DNA of 22,607 bases, taken from positions 1 through 22,607 of the forward strand of contig QMRW01000008.1 in the NCBI GenBank assembly GCA_003650785.1, given 5' to 3'. The position numbers were made by a program, and so were the translations under genes. The notes below the pieces were generated by a model that saw only the letters and a program-made list of their open reading frames with translations, did no database searches and was not told the origin of the DNA. The DNA comes from Thermoprotei archaeon (GTDB lineage Archaea; Thermoproteota; Thermoprotei; Thermofilales; B20-G17). Shown piece by piece: positions 15,380 through 22,545 of the stretch (the first letter of the stretch is position 1; each line of letters starts with the position of its first letter).

Positions 15380-15388
15380 TTATAAAAG
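15380..15388 (+). promoter_or_regulatory. TATA box for the KaiC-like operon
   Basis: TTATAAAAG is the best TATA match in the 291-bp gap before 15469. Transcription would start near 15410 and leave a leader of about 55-60 bases with GGGGTGAAAG just before the ATG. This is unusual among the leaderless genes here. A second candidate, GATAAAAT (15410-15417), would shorten the leader. The rest of the gap (15189-15379) holds only the opposite-strand promoter of 14509-15177. Confidence 0.5.
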
Positions 15389-15468
15389 AGGGATAGGTGT
15401 GTGTCTATTGATAAAATAAGCATAACCAATATGAGTTATTTGTCAAAATATATGTGGGGTGAAAGGCC

Positions 15469-16221
15469 ATGATAGAAAGAGTTAAATCGGGAATTCCAGG
15501 ACTAGATGAAATATTAAATGGTGGAATACCTAGAAGGAATATCGTACTTCTTTCAGGAGGTCCTGGTACAGGTAAGAGTATAATGGGTCAACAATTTTTG
15601 TACAACGGTCTTCTACAGGGGGAGCCAGGTGTACTTGTAGCTTTGGAGGAACATCCTGTTCAGATTAGAGTGAATATGGCACAGTTTGGATGGTATGTAA
15701 AGGACTTCGAGCAAAAGGGACTCTTCGCTATAGTAGATGCCTTTACGGGTGGAATAGGTGAAGCTGCTAAGAGAGAGCGCTATGTGGTCAGGAGTGTAGA
15801 TGATATAGGAGAGCTCATAGATGTCATAAGAGAGGCTATCAGGGATATTAAGGCGAAAAGAGTAGTCATAGATTCTGTAACCACACTCTATATCACCAAG
15901 CCTGTTATAGCCAGGAACGTTGTCATGCAGCTTAAGAGAGTGCTTTCCGGCTTAGGATGTACGTCTATGCTAGTTTCACAAGTAAGTGTAACAGAGAGAG
16001 GATTTGGAGGTCCTGGAGTAGAACATGCTGCCGATGGAATAATAAGATTAGATTTGGACGAAGTAGGAGGAGAACTTAAAAGATCCATAATAGTTTGGAA
16101 GATGAGGGGTACTAAACATAGTATGAGAAGACATCCCTTTGATATAACTGATAGAGGCATAGTGATATATTCCAGCAAAATTTTGGTATTTGGACACAGA
16201 ACAGTAAGAGAGGAAGTATAG
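15469..16221 (+). CDS. KaiC/RadA-like RecA-superfamily ATPase (single domain)
   Basis: The 250-residue protein is a single KaiC-type ATPase domain. It begins with the SGIPGLDEILNGGIP signature (7-21). The Walker A GGPGTGKS is at 30-37, the paired catalytic glutamates EE at 60-61 and the Walker B VVIDSVTT at 132-139 (D135). KMRGTKHSMRRHPFDIT (211-227) is the KaiC-family C-terminal loop. Archaeal members include RadA paralogues (aRadC) thought to modulate recombination and others acting as signalling partners of regulators. A strong Shine-Dalgarno GGGGTGAAAG precedes the ATG. The next gene, an HTH protein 45 bases on, is its likely partner. ATPase identity is firm; the process it serves is not. 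Confidence 0.88.
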   Translation: MIERVKSGIPGLDEILNGGIPRRNIVLLSGGPGTGKSIMGQQFLYNGLLQGEPGVLVALEEHPVQIRVNMAQFGWYVKDFEQKGLFAIVDAFTGGIGEAAKRERYVVRSVDDIGELIDVIREAIRDIKAKRVVIDSVTTLYITKPVIARNVVMQLKRVLSGLGCTSMLVSQVSVTERGFGGPGVEHAADGIIRLDLDEVGGELKRSIIVWKMRGTKHSMRRHPFDITDRGIVIYSSKILVFGHRTVREEV

Positions 16222-16266
16222 GTTAGGTATAATAATATCATACATATAACGTGAGTGGTGAAGAGA

Positions 16267-16713
16267 ATGAGTGAAGAGATTACATTGAAACCTATATCGA
16301 AGAGGGATGTTCATAGGCTAGAGACAGCACTGATGGTGGCTACACTACTCAGACCTGACGTATTAGAGAAAATAAGAGAACCTAGTGAAAGACTTACATG
16401 GCTAGATTCACTAGCCGTAGCTGCAGGAGCACTTGCCAGAAGCAGAGCTGGATATACTGTAATGAGAATAGCGGATGAGCTGGGTAGATCCGAAGCCACT
16501 ATTAGAAATCATATAAGAGGTAAGACAGAGGCCGGTAGACTGGTTTTAGAGACATACGAGAGATTTGTTAGAGAAGGGATTAAAATAGAACTCCCTACTG
16601 AAGTTGAGAGGAGGGATAAAGAGATAGAGGAACTGAGGATTAAATTGAAATCTTATGAAGAGAAGCTCTTAGCCATTAAGCGAAGATTGGAAGAGATATT
16701 AGCTATGATATAG
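16267..16713 (+). CDS. HTH regulator with C-terminal coiled coil, partner of the KaiC-like ATPase
   Basis: I start at ATG 16267 (148 aa), which has GGTGA five bases upstream; the frame is open to GTG 16255, inside the ribosome binding site. The N-terminal half is helical. A helix-turn-helix is clear at 63-85 (YTVMRIADELGRSEATIRNHI), followed by RGKTEAGRLVLETYERF. Residues 110-146 form a charged heptad-type coiled coil (EVERRDKEIEELRIKLKSYE and onward) suited to dimerisation. Archaeal proteins of this type are found beside KaiC-like ATPases, so the pair probably work together, the ATPase perhaps modulating DNA binding. DNA target is unknown. The next gene follows after 17 bases. Confidence 0.75.
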   Translation: MSEEITLKPISKRDVHRLETALMVATLLRPDVLEKIREPSERLTWLDSLAVAAGALARSRAGYTVMRIADELGRSEATIRNHIRGKTEAGRLVLETYERFVREGIKIELPTEVERRDKEIEELRIKLKSYEEKLLAIKRRLEEILAMI

Positions 16714-16730
16714 GTATAAATATAAAGTTC

Positions 16731-17609
16731 ATGATACACGGATACTACAACTTTAAACCCAAAAATATCCCCCTGCTGACGAGGGATACGGTATTTAAGA
16801 TACTACACTCCATTAGACTACAGCATAAAAAGATAAAGGTAAGTATGAATCTAGGTCTTTCGGAGGAGTACATTAAGATACACAAAGACTATGTAGTGAT
16901 AAGAGAGATACCTATAGAAATAAGCAAACTTAATGAGCTAAGTAGTATCTGTAAAGATGATGAAGTATATGCACTAAGTGATGGACAGCTGGTAAGATTG
17001 GCTTTCTTTAGAAATGGCCACTTCTATAAACTCAAGTACCTCGGTGAAGGTATATCACCTACTATAGAGATAGATGGAATGCATATGCATAGAATAACTG
17101 GAATTACACCTTGGGAGGATGCTAAACTTAAGGCAAGTCTAGCAAGAGTGAGGTATTGTAATAGGGTTCTAGATGTGTGTACAGGGTTAGGCTATACTGC
17201 AATAGCTGCTCTTAAAAGTGGAGCTTGTAATATTTTGTCCATAGAAGTAGATAGAAATGTACTTCTGCTCGCTGAGTATAATCCTTGGTCTAAAGGTTTA
17301 AGGAATAAATCTATAAAGATCATACTTGGAGATGCATACGATATCTTACCCAAACTAGAGACCTCGTCATTTGATAAAATAATCCACGATCCTCCTAGAC
17401 CAGCCTTCGCACCCATGCTATACTCCTATGACTTCTATACGGAATTATATAGAGTGCTAAAGCCGAGAGGTATTTTATTCCATTATACTGGTAGTCCAGG
17501 TAAAAGAAGGGGTGTTGACATAGCCAGAGGAGTTATGAGAAGACTTCAAAGAGCTGGTTTTAAAGTTAAGAGATGCCCTCCAGCTGAAGGAGTACTAGCA
17601 TTTAAATAG
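16731..17609 (+). CDS. Archaeal class I SAM-dependent methyltransferase
   Basis: The C-terminal two thirds is a Rossmann-type methyltransferase. RVLDVCTGLGYTAIAALKSG holds motif I with the SAM-binding glycines (about 143-162). ILSIEVDRNVLLLAEYNPWS carries the acidic residue of motif II, and IILGDAYDILP is motif III. DKIIHDPPRPAF (about 218-229) is the DPPR motif of this archaeal family. LKPRGILFHYTG and AGFKVKRCPPAEGVLAFK are the last strands. The DPP motif is typical of nitrogen-directed nucleic-acid or protein methyltransferases, but the substrate is unknown. The ATG lies 17 bases after the HTH gene without a ribosome binding site. A TATA-like TATAAATA at 16716-16723 is too close to serve this ATG, so operon readthrough is likely. 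Confidence 0.8.
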   Translation: MIHGYYNFKPKNIPLLTRDTVFKILHSIRLQHKKIKVSMNLGLSEEYIKIHKDYVVIREIPIEISKLNELSSICKDDEVYALSDGQLVRLAFFRNGHFYKLKYLGEGISPTIEIDGMHMHRITGITPWEDAKLKASLARVRYCNRVLDVCTGLGYTAIAALKSGACNILSIEVDRNVLLLAEYNPWSKGLRNKSIKIILGDAYDILPKLETSSFDKIIHDPPRPAFAPMLYSYDFYTELYRVLKPRGILFHYTGSPGKRRGVDIARGVMRRLQRAGFKVKRCPPAEGVLAFK

Positions 17610-17631
17610 TAGCCTCATATCTGAACTCTGT

Positions 17632-18213
17632 TCAATGACCCCTGTTCAGTGTTACGGAGAAAGTGCCCCCGAAGCGCACAGTACACCCCTTCTTTAATGG
17701 AATATCCTGTACTGGATTCCATCTTATTTCAGTCATTCCATCAACCCGTCTGCATACTATTCTCATAGAGTAGTAGTTAGGGAAATATATCTCTCCTTCG
17801 AGTACTGCTTTCTCAGACTCCAATACTATCTCTATAGGTATACCTTCATGCTCTACTTTAAGCACTACCCTACTGTGGTTAAAATGTCTTAAATTAAACT
17901 GAATATTGCCTAGGAGCACAAGAGGGGCGGAGAAATCCTTTGTTAGTATCATCTCACGGAATGGAGATATAACTGTAGTAGTCTGAATACTTACTCCCGA
18001 GAATCTGGATTCTATCAGCCTAAAGTAGCCTGAGAAATCATCCTCATTAAATACTATGTAATGTTCTCTCTGCATATCAAATGTCTTTGCTCTATACTCG
18101 ACTACTGAGCTCTCATTGGATAGGGAGTGGGGGAATATTTTGTATAAGAGTTCTCTGTCTACATATAGCTCTATGGGTATCTTTGAGCGAGGTACTCTTA
18201 CCACTATGTCCAT
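17632..18213 (-). CDS. Hypothetical beta-rich protein (193 aa)
   Basis: I do not recognise this protein. It is built of many short strands: DIVVRVPRSKIPIELYV at the start, then HYIVFNEDDFSGYFRLIES, RVVLKVEHEGIPIEIVLESE, EGEIYFPNYYSMRIVCR, and a C-terminal CTVRFGGTFSVTLN. The look is of a beta-sandwich or two related beta domains, without membrane spans, signal peptide or catalytic motif. The ATG at 18213 has TATA-like TATATTTTA about 30 bases upstream, which fixes the start and implies a leaderless message. It is convergent with the methyltransferase gene, 22 bases away, and has its own promoter. Confidence 0.6.
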   Translation of the reverse strand: MDIVVRVPRSKIPIELYVDRELLYKIFPHSLSNESSVVEYRAKTFDMQREHYIVFNEDDFSGYFRLIESRFSGVSIQTTTVISPFREMILTKDFSAPLVLLGNIQFNLRHFNHSRVVLKVEHEGIPIEIVLESEKAVLEGEIYFPNYYSMRIVCRRVDGMTEIRWNPVQDIPLKKGCTVRFGGTFSVTLNRGH

Positions 18214-18237
18214 CTATATAATACTTCTACAGCCCAG

Positions 18238-18247
18238 TAAAATATAT
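18238..18247 (-). promoter_or_regulatory. TATA-like box for 17632-18213
   Basis: GATATATTTTA on the minus strand is centred about 30 bases before the ATG at 18213, consistent with a leaderless transcript. Confidence 0.45.
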
Positions 18248-18333
18248 CATCCCATACTACTTGAGGCTATAGGTTTGGATCCATTAGGTTAAGTACTTAT
18301 GAGATATTAGAACCTACTCTCTAGGGTAATAGG

Positions 18334-19380
18334 TTGAGCTCTGACATAAGTGAGAGTACTATAAGCCATTTACTAAACTTCAACATGAAGCATAGAGTTC
18401 CCGAGGAAGGATTCCGTACATTAGTTGCATTCGAAAATTGGTTAACAGTTCAAGGACTTAGACCTGCTACTAGATACAGGTATTTGGAGATAGTAGGCGA
18501 ATTCCTCGAGTGGATGTATGCTCATGGAGTGAAGTACAACAACCTTACCATGGTACATCTTGAAGACTTTCTAAGCGAAATTCGAAAGAGGGGAGTGAAG
18601 TCCAGCACTCTCTCCTGGTATGTAATCGGTATTAAGAAGTTCCTAAAATACCTCTACTATATAACTGATAATAAGAAGTTTAGTGGGTTATATGAAAAAA
18701 TCAGAGTCCCTGCGAGGAAGACTACACTTCCCGAGATACTAACCGTACACGAAGTGAATACGCTATTGAGGGCGATAGATAATAAGAAACACCGTGCCCT
18801 CATAGCACTAATATATGAAACTGGCTGTAGAGTGAGTGAGGCTCTTAATTTAAGAATAGGTGATATCGAGTTAAACGAACATGGATTAAGAATAGTCTTT
18901 AGAAAAAGTAAGAGTGAACCTAGAAGGGTTATACTCTCTCTATATGCTGATCTAGTACTATCATGGCTTAAAGTACATAAAGCTAGGCATGATCTCCAGG
19001 CTTACTTATTCTACGGTAGAGATCCCAATAATAGACTCTCTAGAAGTGTAGTATTCTACATATTAAAGAGAGCTGCAAAAAGAGGAGAGATCAGTAAGAG
19101 AGTATACCCCCACCTATTACGTCATACAAGAGCTACTCAACTCTATAAGGTATTCAAGGAACTTGAAATGATGAAATGGTTTGGATGGAAAACAAGAAGT
19201 ATGATAGATGTTTACAGTAAAATATCTCAAGAGGATCTCGAGAATAAATATTTAGAAGAGGTTGTAGGAGTTAGTACTAATAGCAAGGAAACTGGTACTT
19301 CCGTGAAATGTATCGACTGTGGGTATCTGAATCTGCCTGGATCACGCTTTTGCAGTAACTGTGGTAGTAGGTTATCTTAG
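18334..19380 (+). CDS. Tyrosine recombinase (Xer/integrase family) with C-terminal zinc ribbon
   Basis: Residues 24-115 form the SAM-like core-binding domain. The catalytic domain has R166 (TGCRVSEAL), K191/K193 in the beta-hairpin, H260 and R263 (HLLRHTRATQ), W285 in FGWKTRSM where many relatives have histidine, and the nucleophile Y294 (DVYSKIS). All residues for strand exchange are present. After Y294 comes a zinc ribbon, CIDC (326-329) and CSNC (340-343), giving 348 residues against about 280-300 for archaeal XerA. This layout is common in archaeal integrase-like proteins. The start is TTG 18334 with a weak TATA about 35 bases upstream; ATG 18385 would drop 17 residues. I see no att site or tRNA, so it is probably chromosomal, not a live integrase. 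Confidence 0.88.
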   Translation: MSSDISESTISHLLNFNMKHRVPEEGFRTLVAFENWLTVQGLRPATRYRYLEIVGEFLEWMYAHGVKYNNLTMVHLEDFLSEIRKRGVKSSTLSWYVIGIKKFLKYLYYITDNKKFSGLYEKIRVPARKTTLPEILTVHEVNTLLRAIDNKKHRALIALIYETGCRVSEALNLRIGDIELNEHGLRIVFRKSKSEPRRVILSLYADLVLSWLKVHKARHDLQAYLFYGRDPNNRLSRSVVFYILKRAAKRGEISKRVYPHLLRHTRATQLYKVFKELEMMKWFGWKTRSMIDVYSKISQEDLENKYLEEVVGVSTNSKETGTSVKCIDCGYLNLPGSRFCSNCGSRLS

Positions 19381-19643
19381 GAGTAGTGCTTTTTACTGTT
19401 TTTATTATTGATTAAGAGGTTAGTATTAACGTATAGGAATGTTCTACAGCCACTCTTCTTGAACCTAATTAATCCCACCCTTGAGAGTATGAGTATGTGA
19501 CTGTATAAATTTCCTAGTCCTATGTTAAGTCTTCTACTCAGTTTATTAAAGCTACTACCGGGATTCTCTAAGAGGTAGAGAACTATCTGGCGTCTTATAG
19601 GACTCGCGAGGGCTTCACTTATACTCAGTATCTTCCTCGGCAT
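19377..19643 (-). CDS. Winged-helix (ArsR/MarR-like) transcriptional regulator, 88 aa
   Basis: A compact winged helix: the opening helix ILSISEALASPIRRQIVLYLLENPG (4-29) is typical of ArsR-like proteins. A recognition region follows with SSFNKLSRRLNIGLGNLYSHILILSRVGLI, and the wing is RFKKSGCRTFLYVN. There is no metal-binding cysteine set (one Cys only) and no extra sensor domain, so any signal is unknown. The ATG at 19643 has a clear GAGGTG five bases upstream, unlike the leaderless genes around it. A TATA-like TATTTTTTACTTA lies about 60 bases upstream. Its stop codon interlocks with that of the recombinase gene (TTAG at 19377-19380). Confidence 0.78.
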   Translation of the reverse strand: MPRKILSISEALASPIRRQIVLYLLENPGSSFNKLSRRLNIGLGNLYSHILILSRVGLIRFKKSGCRTFLYVNTNLLINNKNSKKHYS

Positions 19644-19733
19644 TGCGCCACCTCATTGGAGAGAGTTAATTACTAGCGTTACTATAATTGATAAGTAAAA
19701 AATATACTTTATTGTTTGGATACCTTCACTATC

Positions 19734-19741
19734 CTTTAAAA
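19734..19741 (+). promoter_or_regulatory. TATA-like box for amzA
   Basis: CTTTAAAA is centred about 33 bases before the GTG start at 19771 and no ribosome binding site follows, which suggests a leaderless message. Confidence 0.45.
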
Positions 19742-19770
19742 ATCGTAGTCAATCTATAATAGGGAATAAT

Positions 19771-20340
19771 GTGCTAATATTAGTCGTTCCCATAGAGAAT
19801 CCTCCCCTTAAAGTATTGAAATATTTAGAATACGAGCTTCCTAGGAGACTTCCTGGTACATCTGTAGAAGTTGTAAAGAAAGTATTAGACCTACCAAGTA
19901 GCGTCTACAATCCCCATCGACTTCAATATGACTCCGATGCCGTGCTAGAATTTCTCAAAGGAGTTGAACTATCTCGTAGAGGCTTTAGAATACTAGGTGT
20001 AGCGGACGTAGATGCATACTCAGATCAACTGAACTTTGTATTTGGACAAGCTGAGATTTACGGTAGATATGCTGTAATATACCTTCAAAGACTCAGACCC
20101 GAGTTCTACGGATTGGTAGCGAATGAGAATCTATTCTTGGAAAGAGCTTTAAAAGAGAGCATGCACGAATTGGGGCATACCTTCGGTTTGCTTCACTGTA
20201 CCAATAAGTACTGTGTAATGCACTTTAGCAATTCCATATTCGATACTGATGTAAAGCTACCTAAATTCTGTACAAGATGTCTTCGGACATTACTAACTTA
20301 CTTTACTCGCTTTAGAAGTGGTAAAGCTCCTTTATATTAA
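19771..20340 (+). CDS. amzA: Archaemetzincin, zinc metalloprotease
   Basis: Archaemetzincins are small cytosolic metalloproteases of the metzincin clan, here 189 residues, the normal size. The catalytic zinc site HELGHTFGLLHC (132-143) has H132, E133, H136 and H142. It is followed by the family-specific second zinc site C143, C148, M150 (CVM) and C167-x2-C170 (CTRC). Upstream, QLNFVFGQAEIYGR (86-99) matches the archaemetzincin LNFVFG segment. The biological substrate is not known for the family. The start is GTG at 19771 with a TATA-like box about 33 bases upstream. It is convergent with the S16 protease gene, 10 bases away. Confidence 0.96.
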   Translation: MLILVVPIENPPLKVLKYLEYELPRRLPGTSVEVVKKVLDLPSSVYNPHRLQYDSDAVLEFLKGVELSRRGFRILGVADVDAYSDQLNFVFGQAEIYGRYAVIYLQRLRPEFYGLVANENLFLERALKESMHELGHTFGLLHCTNKYCVMHFSNSIFDTDVKLPKFCTRCLRTLLTYFTRFRSGKAPLY

Positions 20341-20350
20341 TGAATAGGGG

Positions 20351-21271
20351 TTATTCCTGTATAAAGTATAAATATGCCTCTGATAGTGTAGATACCTCTA
20401 CTACTTTCATGAAGAAGCCCCTCTTACGAAGCTCTTCCTCTAGATCCACCCACATGGGCTTATAGTATATCCATTCAAGTATTCCAACTTTCTTCTTCAC
20501 AGGCACGTATTTAATGATTTTACTTTGTCCTTTTGGTACTAGAAATACCCTGATACCATTCTCAGCTGCTACTATTGCTTTCTCAAGTATTCCTCCAACA
20601 GGGCCTATATTGCCATTTTCATCTATTGTTCCTGTTAGACCTACATCCTTTCTTATACTATCACCTTTAAGGAGAGCTGTTATCATTACAGCTATAGCCG
20701 CACCAGCTGAGGGGCCGTCCACGACTTGTACCTCCCTCTCAGCTTTGATGACTATGTAAACATCGTAGATTTCTCTGGATCCACATACTTTAAGTGCTGC
20801 TTTTAATGCTTTTTCAGCCGAGGCTTGAAGCTCTATTCCTATCTTAGGAGTAGTAGCTATAAATATCCTATTTCTACCAAGACTTAACTTGAGATACGCC
20901 TTCATCATTATGCCTTTCAACTCGTATGAGAACATATCTCGGGTAACTGCATATACCCCAAATATAGGTATCCAATCGTAATCTCGAAGTTCAATTCCAT
21001 GCTCTGGTGTTGAGTATGCTGGTAATTGTCGTAGTAATGTATTGACCATTTCCTTTAGTCTTGCATTCTCCTCTACTAGTCTCTGATAATTTTGAGAAAG
21101 ATTGAATATTATAGTCCGTAAATTCTCATTCTCCTCTTTTAGCGTACGGATTTTAAGAGATAACAATTCGATAGTCCTACTATACTCTAGATGAGCATTT
21201 AATAGGAGAATTGATAGTACTAAATTGAATACTAAACTTACTGTTAGGATTGTTACTGTAGGCTTTCTCAT
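20351..21271 (-). CDS. Membrane-anchored Lon-like serine protease (S16), no ATPase domain
   Basis: Residues 6-26 form one membrane span (signal anchor), and 30-83 are a coiled coil (LKEENENLRTI and LVEENARLKEM heptads). The rest is a Lon-type peptidase domain. The catalytic dyad is S188 in VVDGPSAGAA and K231 in GGILEKAI, 43 residues apart, as in Lon. GLTGTIDENGNIGPVGG lies between them. There is no AAA+ module, so it must work without ATP-driven unfolding or with a partner. The domain should lie outside the membrane if the anchor is N-in. The ATG overlaps the stop of the upstream gene in ATGA, so the two are translationally coupled. Confidence 0.87.
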   Translation of the reverse strand: MRKPTVTILTVSLVFNLVLSILLLNAHLEYSRTIELLSLKIRTLKEENENLRTIIFNLSQNYQRLVEENARLKEMVNTLLRQLPAYSTPEHGIELRDYDWIPIFGVYAVTRDMFSYELKGIMMKAYLKLSLGRNRIFIATTPKIGIELQASAEKALKAALKVCGSREIYDVYIVIKAEREVQVVDGPSAGAAIAVMITALLKGDSIRKDVGLTGTIDENGNIGPVGGILEKAIVAAENGIRVFLVPKGQSKIIKYVPVKKKVGILEWIYYKPMWVDLEEELRKRGFFMKVVEVSTLSEAYLYFIQE

Positions 21272-21996
21272 AATCTCATGCCCCTTAATTTCTTGAGTAT
21301 AGGATTACTCTCTATCATATTTCTACTGACCTCATCCCAATAAATTCCCTTCGGTCTTTTGTACTTTCTATCGATTCTGTAATAATCCCTTGGAGTATAT
21401 ATGGCATCTATGGGTACATCGTGCTTTGTCATAGGTATCTGTTTAACTATCTGAACTGGATGTACTGTAGTAATTATTGGCGTAGTTTCATCCACTAGTT
21501 CCAACTCCCTCAATATAGCGTACTCTAGATCAGAATATCCTCCACCCTTTCCTAGTCTAGCTCCATCTAACGAGACTGCTACACTACCCACTACTTTTAA
21601 ATCTATATGCAGCTTAGAAGGAGGAAGTATGGATTTGATGCCGTACTTGAAGGCACCTCTTATGGTGGCTGCGTACCTTATCTTAGATCTGGGCATTCTA
21701 TCACTATTAAGGATGAGAAATCCCTCCTTCAACCTTGGTGTAGGCATTATCAGCATCTTGCCCTGTCTGAGTACAATTTCTCTGATAAACCTCTGTGGAG
21801 AGTCGGGATTTACGAATACAACCTCGGCTTTTTCGAACTCCTTGGACTTACATAGTAACTTAGCAGCTTCTATGCTACCTATGAAATTTGGAATCCTTCC
21901 GAAACATGGTCTCGGAAAAATAGTTATTCCCATTCTCTCCATAGTGGACCATATATGCATTCTTAGTCTTTGCTTTTCGTCCTTTATATCTGCCAT
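21268..21996 (-). CDS. 5-formyltetrahydrofolate cyclo-ligase-family protein
   Basis: The 242-residue protein belongs to the MTHFS family, which closes 5-formyl-THF to methenyl-THF using ATP. The diagnostic stretch is DGARLGKGGGYSDLEYAIL (144-162), the family glycine-rich nucleotide/folate loop. Before it come IMPTPRLKEGFLIL (83-96) and VVGSVAVSLDG (135-145), and after it PIITTVHPVQIV. Archaeal members are often remote and may act on another pterin or be regulatory (as in MTHFSD), so the exact reaction is uncertain. The ATG start has TATA-like TTATATAC about 25 bases upstream. The stop overlaps the S16 protease start by four bases, an odd pairing that implies co-expression, not shared chemistry. 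Confidence 0.85.
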   Translation of the reverse strand: MADIKDEKQRLRMHIWSTMERMGITIFPRPCFGRIPNFIGSIEAAKLLCKSKEFEKAEVVFVNPDSPQRFIREIVLRQGKMLIMPTPRLKEGFLILNSDRMPRSKIRYAATIRGAFKYGIKSILPPSKLHIDLKVVGSVAVSLDGARLGKGGGYSDLEYAILRELELVDETTPIITTVHPVQIVKQIPMTKHDVPIDAIYTPRDYYRIDRKYKRPKGIYWDEVSRNMIESNPILKKLRGMRL

Positions 21997-22017
21997 CGAA
22001 CACTAAATGTTGAAATA

Positions 22018-22025
22018 GTATATAA
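22018..22025 (-). promoter_or_regulatory. TATA box for the cyclo-ligase-like/S16 protease operon
   Basis: TTATATAC on the minus strand is centred 25 bases before the ATG at 21996, the standard leaderless spacing. The gap beyond it (22026-22180) shows nothing else I can support. Confidence 0.5.
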
Positions 22026-22236
22026 GTCATCGTACATACCTAATTGAGCACGTTTTCAGGCTTCCATAAAGCATTTGCTGATTATTGTAGTACTAATACA
22101 TCACTTCGACAATTCATTGTAGCTAACCTGTTCTACAATTGAAGAATACCCTTTATATGTGAAACGTAATAAGACAGTCACCTTAATATATTCGAGGCAC
22201 TTCAGAATATTACCAAGTCATACAGGTGAATAGTGT

Positions 22237-22305
22237 ATGGGGATAGGAGAGCTAATAAGAGAGATTTGCTCTATATACTGGAGCCGAGGTGAGAGTTACG
22301 AGTAG
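22237..22305 (+). CDS. Possible 22-codon ORF upstream of and overlapping the RHH gene
   Basis: ATG 22237 opens a 22-residue frame, MGIGELIREICSIYWSRGES followed by Tyr-Glu, ending at TAG 22303-22305. A GGTGA Shine-Dalgarno (22224-22228) lies eight bases upstream, and TATA-like CTTAATATATT (22182-22192) about 50 upstream. Codon choice (ATA, AGA, GAG) matches real genes here. It overlaps the ribbon-helix-helix frame and carries, inside its own codons, the strong GAGGTGAG at 22286-22293. It could be a leader peptide coupling translation of the regulator, or a small protein. No family is recognised; the call rests on signals only. Confidence 0.4.
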   Translation: MGIGELIREICSIYWSRGESYE

Positions 22306-22516
22306 AGAAGTAGGTATAGTGGAGAGGAAGAGAAAGAGTAAGATGAGACTTATAACGGTACACTTACCTGAACCTTATATAAAGGGTCTTGAGCAACTTG
22401 TGGAAATGGGTAGATATCCAAATAAGAGTGAAGCTATAAGGGTAGCTGTCAGAGATCTCTTAGCTAATGAACTATGGAGTAATAGAATGGATAGGATTAA
22501 CTTTCTAAGTGCTTGA
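22289..22516 (+). CDS. Ribbon-helix-helix (CopG/Arc-type) transcriptional regulator
   Basis: The core is a classic ribbon-helix-helix: LITVHLPEPYIKGLEQLVEM (the DNA-contacting strand and first helix), then GRYPNKSEAIRVAVRDLLAN (turn and second helix with the SEAIR signature). Such dimers bind operator DNA through the paired strand. Many archaeal relatives start a few residues before the strand. The true start is uncertain: GTG 22289 (75 aa), GTG 22319 (65 aa) or ATG 22343 (57 aa). The only perfect Shine-Dalgarno, GAGGTGAG at 22286-22293, points to an ACG at 22298. A lysine/arginine-rich tract precedes the strand and may add DNA contacts. The target operator is not evident. Confidence 0.82.
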   Translation: MRVTSREVGIVERKRKSKMRLITVHLPEPYIKGLEQLVEMGRYPNKSEAIRVAVRDLLANELWSNRMDRINFLSA

Positions 22517-22545
22517 TACTCTTCTACTTAAAAGATTACCTACCT

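Noticed and set aside
18334..19380. Recombinase as marker of an integrated mobile element.
   Set aside because: No tRNA, no direct repeats, no phage or plasmid genes, and base composition and codon use match the neighbours.
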